DNA from: Pseudorhodoplanes sinuspersici
Lineage (GTDB): Bacteria; Pseudomonadota; Alphaproteobacteria; Rhizobiales; Xanthobacteraceae
Assembly: GCF_002119765.1 (NCBI RefSeq)
Contig: NZ_CP021112.1
Span: forward strand, 2,970,501 to 3,034,500
Direction of reading: 5' to 3'
Length of the DNA: 64,000 bases
The first letter of the stretch is position 1, and every line of letters begins with the position of its first letter. The notes under the pieces were generated by a model, which searched no databases, had not been told where the DNA came from, and saw only the letters and a program-made list of their open reading frames with translations. The translations under genes and the position numbers were made by a program. Positions 43,101 to 51,139 of the stretch are shown here, piece after piece.

Positions 43101-43796
43101 GTTCGCGGCGTGGTAACACGCTCGCTCGATGCAGGCTCGCTGGCCATCGCCAGCGCCGAGGCCTCATTGGCGATGGCCAGCGGTATTGTGCGGATAGAGA
43201 CATTCGCGGCCAGCGCCGAGCCCGTCGAGCTTGCGGTGACGGGGTCCTACAATCTGCTCGATGCGCGGATCGATACGCGCCTCGCGTTAACGGGTGCGGC
43301 CGTTGCCGGCGCGCCAATGCGTCCCGAACTTGTGGTCGCTCTTCGCGGTCCGGCATCGGCGCCGGAACGGACCGTCGATGTTTCTATGCTAACCGGATGG
43401 CTCGCGCTGCGCTCTGTCGATCGGCAGACGAAACGGCTCGAAGCGATCGAGCAGGGGCGGCCGGCAGAGGCGGCCCTGCAAACACAAGACGACAAGGCTG
43501 CTTTGGATAAGGAAGCGTCGGGAGAACCGACATTGCCGGAGCTGGCGCCCGTCTTGCCGCGGCCCCGACCTGCCGCGCCGCAGCAACCGCATGTCGCAGC
43601 GCCCAGTCAGCAGCCGCATGTCGAGCCGTTGCCGGCGCCGGTGGAAATCAGGCCGGCGGCAGGCGAGCGTCGCCGGGTTCCGCAGCGTGTCGAAGGCCCG
43701 CCGCGCGCCAATCCATTTCCGCAGCCGTTGGGAAATCCATTCCCTCAGCCTTTGGGAAGCCCGCCAGCGGCGGATTCGCCATCGCTGTTCCGTTGA
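40128..43796 (+). CDS. AsmA-family protein
   Basis: A 1222-residue envelope protein. One N-terminal membrane helix (SLAIALIVALLAALLGPYFIDW) anchors a long periplasmic chain that begins with the AsmA pattern (LPVRVTGPMDVRLLPAPRLVLSGV), has repeated beta-rich segments and the C-terminal AsmA_2 region, then a Pro/Gln-rich tail (from ~1140). AsmA-like proteins form bridges for phospholipid transport between the membranes or affect outer-membrane assembly. The GTG at 40128 gives the family start MQTTLLSLAIAL. Its usual leader is replaced by palindromic repeats, so translation signals are unclear. Confidence 0.85.
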   Translation: MQTTLLSLAIALIVALLAALLGPYFIDWNTHRATFEEQASQAVGLPVRVTGPMDVRLLPAPRLVLSGVEIGKPDDPQAVRAKALAIEFALTPLFSGKLRAVEMRLIGPEVKVSLAEDGRATFPTALGGVSTQTLSIDKLNIEDASVELSDAASGTHATLSKLWFNGEVRALPGPIRGEGAFVLNGGLYSYRVSTGRPEANGSRVRFSIDPSDRPVTADVDGQFTADGGAPRFEGQATLARRIVSGKGDKGVPDPWRVTARVKANAANALFEQVEFQYGPDDRALKLAGTAEAKFGRRPRLDVVLSARQLDADKLLVATSGANLPPRAALAAVLSAAGEIAPPPLPTQIGFGIDVVTLGGAALQNVRGDIELGGHAAILSGFEARGPGFTQLQASGQIQTDGDRLSFTGPVEVTSADPRIFGDWLEGRAIAALPSRSVRLRGDVTLGTGKIAIERMQAELDRKAFDGGFSYAKASAGERSRLDLTLRADELDLDALMQFAGSAKALADMERPDDVALSLALGRLRFAGVDAGKTDVKLALNAAGLNVERFSIGDLGGLSIDGEGRIDLKAQAPRGGLSFNLGMRDPAAFVALASRLSPGLGASFERAVAATAPAKLSGTIAVEPSGNAGASQANIAINGALGAAQLNLKTSLTGQWKDPGKADIALDASLDANDVNTLVTLAAAEKWISVPRQPGTYTLSLRGKRDGDMRIDTRIAAANLDARANGTIRPFTSDGKSAALNIAIGKADVMFNRKAIPVVLRTSLKTDAFRARLDNINATIAGTVLRGQLGLSFGDDVPVIDGELKTGAIDVGAFFAAATGLDAAKTANERWSASPFVLPALPALAGEVKVEAARAALLPSFTASKLQAMLRFSPTRIKAESIEADLLGGRGTAEVTLRRSADGIGMQGRVAIKGADAAQLLFSEGHASPLSGRATLDMQFEGGGLSPRAIVGSLNGSGMLTLEKARVASLDPGAFSTVTRSVDQGLPLDAQRVRGVVTRSLDAGSLAIASAEASLAMASGIVRIETFAASAEPVELAVTGSYNLLDARIDTRLALTGAAVAGAPMRPELVVALRGPASAPERTVDVSMLTGWLALRSVDRQTKRLEAIEQGRPAEAALQTQDDKAALDKEASGEPTLPELAPVLPRPRPAAPQQPHVAAPSQQPHVEPLPAPVEIRPAAGERRRVPQRVEGPPRANPFPQPLGNPFPQPLGSPPAADSPSLFR

Positions 43797-43877
43797 GACG
43801 GACGCAATAACCACAACCTGCGAAACCGCAGTTTCGAAGGTTGTCTGTCACCTCTATTTTCGAAACAGCCGCATCGC

Positions 43878-43904
43878 GATCCTGGACCGCGCAGGTCCAG
43901 GATC
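43878..43904. terminator. Bidirectional hairpin between convergent genes
   Basis: A perfect 11-bp stem GATCCTGGACC / GGTCCAGGATC with loop GCGCA, lying between the convergent AsmA and RHH genes. It has no strong T-run. Confidence 0.6.
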
Positions 43905-43915
43905 AATGGCCGACG

Positions 43916-44183
43916 TTATGGGATGCTACGCATTCCGTCACTGTGTCCGTTCCTGTCCCTGTCCCCCGACAGCGAACGGTAGTGATCCAGTACGAACAGC
44001 CGGATTGCAGAAGACAGGTTGCCGTGCCGGCGTTGTGAATCGATATTCGCGACCATGTCTGAAAGGGTCATATTGCGCTCGTCGGCGATTTCCTTCAGTC
44101 CCTTCCAGAAGGCATCTTCAAGACTCACACTCGTCTTGTGCCCCGCGATCACGATTGATCGTTTCACGACCGGCGACTTCATT
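43916..44183 (-). CDS. Ribbon-helix-helix domain protein
   Basis: An 88-residue protein with an RHH_4-type domain: VKRSIVIAGHKTSVSLEDAF then WKGLKEIADERNMTLSDMVA and a helix with GNLSSAIRLFVLDHY. Members are thought to bind DNA as dimers. The ATG follows GGAGAGG. The reading frame starts inside the end of the DUF4169 gene (66-base overlap), so the two are probably co-translated. Target unknown. Confidence 0.85.
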
Positions 44184-44366
44184 GGCCTCTCCGAATCCAA
44201 GCCGGTGCCCGTCGAGAATGTTTGAAGACTTGTCACGTTGCGCCCCTTCCGTTTTGCGCTCCGTCTTTGATCGACCGTGGATCAGTCGACGTGCTGCAGC
44301 ACTATCCGCTTCGCGCTGCCGCTCGCGTTTCTTCCTCTCCAACCGAAGATTAAAGACGTTGCCCAT
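44118..44366 (-). CDS. DUF4169-family protein
   Basis: An 82-residue basic protein with the family start MGNVFNLRLERKKRERQREA and the motif LDGHRL. Family members are usually ~60 residues and end soon after DGHRL; this one runs ~30 residues further, into the start of the RHH gene. DUF4169 is an alphaproteobacterial family of unknown function found next to fumC and RHH genes. Confidence 0.82.
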   Translation of the reverse strand: MGNVFNLRLERKKRERQREADSAAARRLIHGRSKTERKTEGAQRDKSSNILDGHRLGFGEANEVAGRETINRDRGAQDECES

Positions 44367-44558
44367 TTAGACTCAGCGGTAGCCCGTTAAACAAACCCCC
44401 AACGGGCCCCCACGATTAATCAGCACATACCGACCGTTGATTGTGCCATTAGCGTGGCGGGGCCAAGGCGGAATTGTTCTCGGTTAAAAAATGCAGTTGC
44501 CATCCCCTTACCGGGGGGATCCAAAAGCACGGTATGATCGCAGGGCAGGCGCCAACAA

Positions 44559-45950
44559 TCAGTGCGGGCGCACCATTTTTTCCGGCCGCACAAGCTTGTC
44601 GAACTGGTCGGCGGTAACAAAGCCGCCCTTGACCGCCTCTTCCTTCAGGGTCGTGCCATTCTGGTGCGCCAGCTTGGCGATCTTGGCGGCATTATCGTAG
44701 CCGATGGTCGGTGCCAGGGCCGTCACCAGCATCAGCGAGCGCCCCATCAGCTCGTGGATGCGCTTCTCGTCGGCGCGGATGCCGATCACGCAATTATCGG
44801 TAAAAGAGCGCGCTGCATCGGCCAAAAGGCGAATCGATTGCATCATCGAAAACGCAATAACCGGCTTGTAGACGTTCAGCTCGAAATGCCCCTGGCTGGC
44901 TGCCATGGTGATGGTGGTGTGGTTGCCGAACACCTGGCAGCACACCATCGTCAGGGCCTCCGCCTGGGTCGGGTTGACCTTGCCGGGCATGATCGAGGAG
45001 CCGGGTTCGTTCTCCGGCAGGATGAGTTCCCCGAGCCCCGAGCGTGGTCCCGATCCCAACAGGCGGATATCGTTGGCGATCTTGAACAGGCCGGTGGCCA
45101 TCGCATTCAGGGCGCCATGCACGAAAACATAGGAGTCATGCGTTGCCAGCGCTTCGAATTTGTTCTGTGCACTGACGAAGGGCAGCTTGGTGATGGCCGC
45201 GACATGCTGCGCGAACAGTTTTGCGAATCGCGGCTTTGAGTTGAGCCCCGTCCCCACCGCGGTACCGCCCTGAGCGAGTGGATACAGTTCCTTCGTCGCC
45301 TGCTTGATGCGCGAGATGCCAAACTTGAGCTGGGCCGCGTAGCCTGAAAATTCCTGGCCAAGGGTCAGCGGCGTTGCGTCCTGCGTATGCGTGCGGCCGA
45401 TCTTCACGATTTTCGCGAAGGCCTTTTCCTTCGCTTGCAGCGCTTCGTGCAGATGCTCAAGCGACGGTATCAGGACGTTGGTGATCTCCAGCACGGCGGC
45501 GATATGCATAGCCGTCGGAAAGCTGTCGTTCGACGACTGGCTCATATTGACCTGGTCGTTCGGATGCACCGGCGTCTTGCTGCCGCGCGGTGCGCCGAGC
45601 TTCTCGTTAGCCCGGTTGGCGATGACCTCGTTGAGATTCATGTTGGTCTGGGTGCCGGACCCGGTCTGCCACACGACCAGCGGGAAATGATCGGCGAGTT
45701 TGCCGTCGATGACGTCCTGCGCCGCAGCGACGATGGCTTTGCCGCGTTTGGCGTCGAGCGATTCCAATTCCATGTTGGTTTGCGCGGCCGCACGTTTGAC
45801 GATGCCGAAGGCACGGATCAATTCCGCCGGCATGCGGTCACCGCCGATGCGGAAATTCTCGAGGGAGCGCTGCGTCTGCGCGCCCCAATAGCGATCGTCG
45901 GCAACCTCAATGGGGCCGAAGCTGTCGGTCTCTGTGCGTGTTTTGGTCAT
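44559..45950 (-). CDS. fumC: Class II fumarate hydratase
   Basis: A 463-residue, iron-independent fumarase that interconverts fumarate and L-malate in the TCA cycle. Signatures: start [38 protein letters not shown], the substrate loop [10 protein letters not shown], signature [13 protein letters not shown] and the C-terminal [12 protein letters not shown]. The start 45950 ([10 protein letters not shown]) is the family start; longer frames add non-conserved residues. The gene lies downstream of sspB, with a repeat between. Confidence 0.96.
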   Translation of the reverse strand: MTKTRTETDSFGPIEVADDRYWGAQTQRSLENFRIGGDRMPAELIRAFGIVKRAAAQTNMELESLDAKRGKAIVAAAQDVIDGKLADHFPLVVWQTGSGTQTNMNLNEVIANRANEKLGAPRGSKTPVHPNDQVNMSQSSNDSFPTAMHIAAVLEITNVLIPSLEHLHEALQAKEKAFAKIVKIGRTHTQDATPLTLGQEFSGYAAQLKFGISRIKQATKELYPLAQGGTAVGTGLNSKPRFAKLFAQHVAAITKLPFVSAQNKFEALATHDSYVFVHGALNAMATGLFKIANDIRLLGSGPRSGLGELILPENEPGSSIMPGKVNPTQAEALTMVCCQVFGNHTTITMAASQGHFELNVYKPVIAFSMMQSIRLLADAARSFTDNCVIGIRADEKRIHELMGRSLMLVTALAPTIGYDNAAKIAKLAHQNGTTLKEEAVKGGFVTADQFDKLVRPEKMVRPH

Positions 45951-46021
45951 GCGCAATTGTAACGCGGCAAGCGTCACGCGCGGAAGCGGCCAGATTTGGA
46001 ATTGATGGAAAGGATTAGTTT

Positions 46022-46078
46022 TTGCTTTTGCGCATGATCTTGTCGGAAAATCGGTCCCCACTTTTCCGGATCAGGCTC
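46022..46078. repeat. Partial dispersed repeat between fumC and sspB
   Basis: GCGCATGATCTTGTCGGAAA to TTTCCGGATCAGGCTCAT resembles the second (palindromic) module of the 25331-25441 repeat. It overlaps the sspB stop. Confidence 0.6.
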
Positions 46079-46607
46079 ATTTCTTTCGGAAGCGATCGAG
46101 CCGCACCACCTCGCCGGACGGCTTGTCGCCCGAGGGTTCGTCATCCGAAGGCTTGTCGGTCTCGGCCGCAGCAGGAATGGGTGTCACTGACGATTGGCCT
46201 TCGGCGCTTTCCGGTTTCTCCGACGGCATGTCGGCATTGTCCTGCTCGACCTCGATGGTCTCGAACTGCAGGCCGAATTGCACCGAGGGATCAAAGAAGC
46301 TTTTGATCGCCGTGAACGGGATGGCCAGCTTTTCGGGAATGCCGCTGAACGACAGGCCGACTTCGAAGCCGGTGTCGGTCACCTTTAGATCCCAGAACTG
46401 ATATTGCAGGATGATCGTCATCTCCTGCGGAAATTGTTCGCGCAGCCGCTGCGACATCCGAACCCCTTCGTCGCCGGTGCGGAAGGTGATCGAGAAATGA
46501 TGTTCGCCGGGCAAGCCGCTCTTGGCGGCGTCCGTCAGCACGCGGCGCACGAGGCCGCGCAGCGCGTCCTGGGCCAGGAGATCGTAGCGGATATGGTCGA
46601 TGGCCAT
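46077..46607 (-). CDS. sspB: SspB, ClpXP adaptor for tmRNA-tagged proteins
   Basis: A 176-residue protein of the alphaproteobacterial SspB type. The ~110-residue folded domain (IRYDLLAQDALRGLVRRVL, FSITFRTGDEGVRM, LKVTDTGFEVGLSF, LAIPFTAIKSFFDPSVQFGL) binds the ssrA tag. A long acidic/Ser-Pro linker leads to a short basic tail (VVRLDRFRKK) that docks on ClpX. It lies ~80 bases downstream of ssrA on the same strand, so the tag RNA and its adaptor are neighbours. Confidence 0.92.
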   Translation of the reverse strand: MAIDHIRYDLLAQDALRGLVRRVLTDAAKSGLPGEHHFSITFRTGDEGVRMSQRLREQFPQEMTIILQYQFWDLKVTDTGFEVGLSFSGIPEKLAIPFTAIKSFFDPSVQFGLQFETIEVEQDNADMPSEKPESAEGQSSVTPIPAAAETDKPSDDEPSGDKPSGEVVRLDRFRKK

Positions 46608-46679
46608 CTTTTTTCGTCGTCAGATTCGGCGTCATGGTACTCCGCCTGTCCGCCCGCGTCAGCAGAAGCGCCAAGGAAG

Positions 46680-46990
46680 CCGGGGACAAGTTGGGAGAAG
46701 TGGAGGCTTCTGTTGCCAGGTGCCTCCGAACCCCGCCTGACGGAGCTTAACCCATCAGGGCTTTAGGCTTGGTCTTTCAAACCGCTTACGCGGCCTGAGC
46801 AACCGGAGCATAGTTGTCGTTGGCAACTATACGATTGGCCCGATATCGGCGGTACCATGCCGAGCGAAAGAACAACTTTTACGCCCTCGTCGATCCTGTT
46901 TCGCCCCCGCCAAAGCCCGTTTTTCACGGCGGACTTTGGTGGAGGCGCCGGGTACTGCCCCCGGGTCCGAAAGGTTTATTATGAGGCCCG
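46680..46990 (-). ncRNA. ssrA: tmRNA, two-piece (circularly permuted) alphaproteobacterial type
   Basis: The RNA rescues stalled ribosomes by adding a degradation tag. Read on the minus strand, the acceptor piece comes first (ACGGGCCTCATAATAAACCT to CGCCTCCACCA, ending at 46937). A ~28-base spacer follows, then the coding piece from 46908 (GGGGGCGAAACAGGATCGAC). GGGGGCG can pair with CGCCTCC to make the tRNA-like acceptor stem. The tag frame (46824-46786) encodes ANDNYAPVAQAA and then TAA, ending in the typical AA. The outer ends of both pieces are approximate. Confidence 0.93.
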
Positions 46991-47035
46991 TTTATCGCCA
47001 TAGCCGGCTTGCGCCGGCACTGAGGAATATAAGTG

Positions 47036-47540
47036 CGCACGCCCGGTGAGGGAAGGGCAATCGCGGTTTCCGGCATGATGGCGTCGATATCTCAGGATGA
47101 AGTGGAGCAGACGCGCGAAAGCCGCCCCATTTTTTTGCCGGCGCGGGCGCGCCCGTCTTCCAGACCGCCGCTCGGAACCCTTCGAAGAGAAGGGCGCGCG
47201 GAACGCCGGGCTCTCAGCCTGCCCGCGGCCCCATGCGCGATGTGAGTAAAGCGCATGAGATTGGTAGCACCACGAACCGCCGAAAAGCTTCGGCGTTCCG
47301 CGCGCGGTGTTTGAGGCTTGCTCTGCGACAACCCCGGAGGACAGACACCGTGGACCGGACGACACCGGGCGGCTCTTCTTGTTATCCTCCGCTGGTGACC
47401 CACGGCCGGTGAGCCGGATCATCGCAGCTTGGGCCTCCGCATCGCGCGATACGTCCTTCGCGCCACACGGCCACCGCATCCCGCCCCGCGTCTCACGACG
47501 CTCATGAAACGCCCCTTCAGCGGGACGGGATTCAAGGATT
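47036..47540. repeat. Long structured dispersed repeat
   Basis: A GC-rich ~500-bp block without a credible gene. It contains a perfect 15-bp inverted repeat (47194-47208 GCGCGCGGAACGCCG with 47291-47305), a nested hairpin GCCGAA-AAGC-TTCGGC (47279-47294) and a hairpin ATGCGC/GCGCAT (47233-47256). I recall very similar sequences, often mis-annotated as short ORFs, in Bradyrhizobium genomes; that recollection could not be tested here. From 47541 to 47762 only a short GCCCCCGCGAAAGCG-type repeat precedes the next gene. Confidence 0.6.
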
Positions 47541-47762
47541 TAAATCCTAGATCGACGAAAATGTCAAGTGGAATTTTTGCTGCCGTTATCGCGGCAAAAG
47601 TATCTCCGTTGCCCCCGCGAAAGCGAGGCCATAACCACGGTTGCTTTAACGCACAGTCGAACACGACCTCGCTCGAAAAAAGCTCCGGTCCAGCAAAAAA
47701 GCATCGCGCCTGTTCTGACATCGCGGGACGGGACCTGCGCCTCTTGCGCTAAACCAAAACGC

Positions 47763-48344
47763 ATGTCGAATACGCAGACCGACCCGGTAACGCCCACCAT
47801 CACCCATCTCGATCTGACCCTGTCCGAACTCTTTCTCGGCTTCGCGAAGATTTCCGTGTCCGGCTTCGGCTTCATCCTGCCCTGGGCGCGGCGGCTGATC
47901 GTCGACGAAAAGAAATGGATGACGCCGGAGGAATTCAACGAGACGTTCTCGCTGTCGCAATTCCTGCCGGGACCGAACGTCGTCAACATGGCGGTGGTGT
48001 TCGGCTCGCGCATGCGCGGTGCGCCGGGCGCTGCGGTCGCATTCGCCGGCTTGCTTGGACCGCCGGCGCTGATCGCAACGTTTCTATCCTTTCTCTATTC
48101 GCAGTTCGGCGATGCTGACATCCTGCGCCGCATCCTGACCGGCATTGCCGCAGCGGCGATCGGTCTGATGATCGCGGCGATCGCCAAGATGGCGGAGCCG
48201 CTGCTGCGCAAACTCTCGCCGTCCGTGATTGTTCTCGTCATCACCTTCGTTGCGATCGGCGTGTTTCGCTTTCCGTTGATACAGACACTTCTGGTGCTCG
48301 CACCCGTGAGCATCGCGCTGGCCTATTGGTGGCAGCGCCGATGA
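47763..48344 (+). CDS. chrA: Chromate transporter, N-terminal half protein (short-chain CHR)
   Basis: A 193-residue membrane protein covering one CHR domain with motif SQFLPGPNVVNMAVVFG and about five or six spans. Short-chain CHR proteins work as heterodimers of two half-size subunits and export chromate with proton exchange. The TGA overlaps the ATG of the partner (ATGA), so the pair is translationally coupled. There is no chrB or chrC neighbour, hence the real substrate may differ. Confidence 0.85.
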   Translation: MSNTQTDPVTPTITHLDLTLSELFLGFAKISVSGFGFILPWARRLIVDEKKWMTPEEFNETFSLSQFLPGPNVVNMAVVFGSRMRGAPGAAVAFAGLLGPPALIATFLSFLYSQFGDADILRRILTGIAAAAIGLMIAAIAKMAEPLLRKLSPSVIVLVITFVAIGVFRFPLIQTLLVLAPVSIALAYWWQRR

Positions 48345-48871
48345 AAAGCACCGATCCTCTTGTCACGCTGGCTGCGCATTTCGCGATGCTGTCGCTGTTT
48401 GCAATCGGTGGCGCCAATGCCGGTCTGCCGGAAATGCATCGGCTGGCCGTCGAGGTCGAGCACTGGATGACCGATCAGCAATTTGCCGATCTGTTCGCGA
48501 TCGCGCAGGTGACGCCAGGGCCGAATGTGATCATCTCCACCCTGATCGGTTATCAGGTCGCGGGAATCATGGGGGCCTTTGTCGCGACAGTTGCAGTCTG
48601 CGGGCCGACTTGCGTTGCCACATTCTTCATCACGCGCGTATGGGATCGTTTTCGCACTGCACCATTGCGCATCGCCATTCAGGCTGGACTGGTTCCAGTA
48701 TCCGTTGGGCTTCTCGCCGCCAGCGCGTGGATATTGGCGCAATCGACGGACAAAACCGTGATCGCGTTCGCAGTCACGGCGGCGACCGCCCTGATCGGAT
48801 TTTTCACCAGGGTTAATCCGCTCTGGATCTTTGCCGCCGCGGCATTATTGGGGGGAATCGGCCTGATGTAA
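48341..48871 (+). CDS. chrA: Chromate transporter, C-terminal half protein (short-chain CHR)
   Basis: A 176-residue partner of the preceding gene with the CHR motifs FAIGGANAGLPEMHRLAVE and AIAQVTPGPNVIISTLIGYQ and five or six membrane spans. It starts within the upstream stop codon. Together they equal one long-chain ChrA. Confidence 0.85.
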   Translation: MKSTDPLVTLAAHFAMLSLFAIGGANAGLPEMHRLAVEVEHWMTDQQFADLFAIAQVTPGPNVIISTLIGYQVAGIMGAFVATVAVCGPTCVATFFITRVWDRFRTAPLRIAIQAGLVPVSVGLLAASAWILAQSTDKTVIAFAVTAATALIGFFTRVNPLWIFAAAALLGGIGLM

Positions 48872-48988
48872 GCGGCCGCCCACAATTGTTTCTTTCAGTT
48901 CGTGTCATCGAACTGCTAGACAAGCGCATCAGCTTGGGCGAAAGACCCGAGCGAGGGGCACTGTATTTCTACGAGTTGGGGAGGGCGT

Positions 48989-49474
48989 ATGGCCGCAGGC
49001 GTAGGACAGCCGGGACAGCCACAAGCCAGTGGGTTCATCCGAAGCCCGCAGGACTTCTGGGGCGGCGTCGGTCTTGTCGCATTTGCAATATTCTCGCTGT
49101 GGGCGGGAAGTGATCTGCCAGGATTACGCGGCTTCGCGTTCGGGCCTGGCACCGCGCCGCGATTGTTCGGCTGGCTGCTGGTCGGAACAGGTGCGCTGGT
49201 CGCAATCAATGGCCTGATCTCGCATGGACCGCCGCTTGAGAAGTGGGGTATCCGCGCTCCCGTTCTCTTCATCGCATCGGTCGTGTTTTTCGGAGCCACG
49301 ATCCGTCCGTTGGGGATGATCATCGCAACTTTTTTTACGTTGATGATTGCAGCCGCCGCTTCCAAGGAGGTGCGTTGGGGTGAAAGCGTGATCTGGTCCG
49401 CTGTGCTGACGGCGGGCTGTGTGGCGTTGTTCATCTACGGCCTCAATCTTCCGCTTCAGCTCTGGCCGCGGTGA
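48989..49474 (+). CDS. tctB: Tripartite tricarboxylate transporter, small membrane subunit
   Basis: A 161-residue protein with four hydrophobic segments, the TctB layout (DFWGGVGLVAFAIFSLWAG, FGPGTAPRLFGWLLVGTGAL). It pairs with TctA in the inner membrane for sodium- or proton-driven uptake of carboxylates. The gene is 6 bases upstream of tctA. Confidence 0.88.
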   Translation: MAAGVGQPGQPQASGFIRSPQDFWGGVGLVAFAIFSLWAGSDLPGLRGFAFGPGTAPRLFGWLLVGTGALVAINGLISHGPPLEKWGIRAPVLFIASVVFFGATIRPLGMIIATFFTLMIAAAASKEVRWGESVIWSAVLTAGCVALFIYGLNLPLQLWPR

Positions 49475-49480
49475 ACGACC

Positions 49481-50989
49481 ATGATGGATCTCATCAATAA
49501 CCTCGCCTTCGGCATTAGCGTTGCCGCGTCGTTCCAGAACCTGATGCTGTGTCTGATCGGTGCGCTGGTCGGTACGCTGATCGGCGTGCTGCCCGGTCTT
49601 GGACCGGTTGCCACTATCGCGATGCTGCTGCCGATCACCTATGGCCTGCCGCCGGTCGGTGCGCTGATCATGCTCGCCGGCATCTATTACGGCGCGATGT
49701 ATGGCGGTTCGACAACGGCGATCCTCGTCAACATCCCGGGCGAATCTGCGAGTGTGGTCACGACACTCGACGGTCACGAGATGGCGAAGCAGGGCCGTGC
49801 CGGTCCGGCACTCGCCATCGCCGCGATCGGCTCGTTCTTTGCCGGCTGCGTGGCGACCGTGGTGATCGCGGCGGCGGCGGCGCCGCTCACGAGCGTTGCG
49901 CTTCTTTTTGGCCCGGCGGAATATTTTTCGCTGATGGTGCTCGGCCTGATCTTCGCGGTCGTGCTGGCCAAGGGATCGGTGCTCAAGGCCGTCTCCATGA
50001 TCCTGTTCGGCCTGGTGCTGTCGATGGTCGGCTCCGACCTCGAAACCGGTGCCGGACGGATGAACTTCAACATTCCCGAGCTAGCCGACGGTCTTAACTT
50101 CGTCGTCATCGCCATGGGCGTGTTTGGCTTCACCGAGGTGCTGCGTAATCTTGAAGTGACGCACAGCCGTGAGATCGTCCAATCCAAGATTACCGGCTTG
50201 ATGCCGACGCGGGAGGATCTCAAGGCCGCGGCCCCGGCGATTGGGCGCGGTACCGTCCTCGGATCGCTGCTCGGCGTTCTGCCTGGCGGTGGATCGATCA
50301 TCTCGGCCTTCGCGTCCTACACGCTGGAGAAAAAGCTGGCCAAGGATCCGCGACGGTTCGGCCGTGGCGCCATCGAAGGCGTCGCCGGGCCGGAAACCGC
50401 CAACAACGCGGCGTCGCAGACCTCCTTCATCCCGCTGCTCACCCTCGGCATTCCGCCGAATCCGGTGATGGCGCTGATGGTCGGCGCGATGACGATCCAC
50501 GGCATCGTGCCGGGCCCGCAGGTGATGACCAAGCAGCCCGACCTGTTCTGGGGCATGATCGCCTCGATGTGGTTCGGCAACCTGATGCTGGTGATCATCA
50601 ATCTGCCGCTGGTCGGTCTGTGGGTGCGGTTGCTGCGGGTGCCTTACCGCCTGCTGTATCCGCTGATCCTGATCGTCTGCTGCATCGGCGTCTACTCGGT
50701 CAACAACGCACCGGCCGACGTCTATTTGACGGCAGCCTTCGCGGTGGTCGGCTATTGGCTGGTGAAGCATGATTTCGAGCCGGCACCGATGCTGCTCGGC
50801 TTCGTGCTCGGCCCGCTGATGGAGGAAAATCTCCGCCGCGCCATGCTGATCGCCCGCGGTGACTGGAGCGTGTTCCTCACCCGTCCGATCTCCGGCGCCT
50901 TGCTGGCGATATCGGCGATCCTCTTGATCATCGCGCTGTTGCCGATGATCCGTAAAAAGCGCGACGAGGTGTTCGTCGAAGAAGGCTAA
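49481..50989 (+). CDS. tctA: Tripartite tricarboxylate transporter, large membrane subunit
   Basis: A 502-residue permease with ~11-12 spans. Family motifs: GTLIGVLPGLGPVATIAMLL near residue 30, YYGAMYGGSTTAILVNIPGE, LPGGGSIISAFASY, GPETANNAASQTSFIPLLTLGIPPNP. These glycine-rich loops form the two duplicated halves typical of TctA. A 16-bp hairpin follows before tctC. Confidence 0.94.
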   Translation: MMDLINNLAFGISVAASFQNLMLCLIGALVGTLIGVLPGLGPVATIAMLLPITYGLPPVGALIMLAGIYYGAMYGGSTTAILVNIPGESASVVTTLDGHEMAKQGRAGPALAIAAIGSFFAGCVATVVIAAAAAPLTSVALLFGPAEYFSLMVLGLIFAVVLAKGSVLKAVSMILFGLVLSMVGSDLETGAGRMNFNIPELADGLNFVVIAMGVFGFTEVLRNLEVTHSREIVQSKITGLMPTREDLKAAAPAIGRGTVLGSLLGVLPGGGSIISAFASYTLEKKLAKDPRRFGRGAIEGVAGPETANNAASQTSFIPLLTLGIPPNPVMALMVGAMTIHGIVPGPQVMTKQPDLFWGMIASMWFGNLMLVIINLPLVGLWVRLLRVPYRLLYPLILIVCCIGVYSVNNAPADVYLTAAFAVVGYWLVKHDFEPAPMLLGFVLGPLMEENLRRAMLIARGDWSVFLTRPISGALLAISAILLIIALLPMIRKKRDEVFVEEG

Positions 50990-51015
50990 CCCCTGCGTCT
51001 ATTGGCTAACTTGAT

Positions 51016-51050
51016 TTCGGGCGGCGTTTTCGATGAAAACGCCGCCCGAA
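51016..51050. terminator. Perfect 16-bp hairpin between tctA and tctC
   Basis: TTCGGGCGGCGTTTTC / GAAAACGCCGCCCGAA with a 3-base loop GAT. There is no T-run, so it may limit read-through or stabilise the tctBA mRNA end rather than act as a classical terminator. Confidence 0.7.
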
Positions 51051-51139
51051 TGCTATGATATTTGCTTGATCCTGGCCGTAAGGCCCTTAGCTCCAACCAG
51101 AAAATGCCGGACACACGTTGTCCAACGGAGGAAATTTGC

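Noticed and set aside
47429-47752. Short arginine/proline-rich frames in the 47-kb repeat
   Set aside because: They have no ribosome sites and change frame among overlapping candidates; the inverted repeats explain the composition better than coding.
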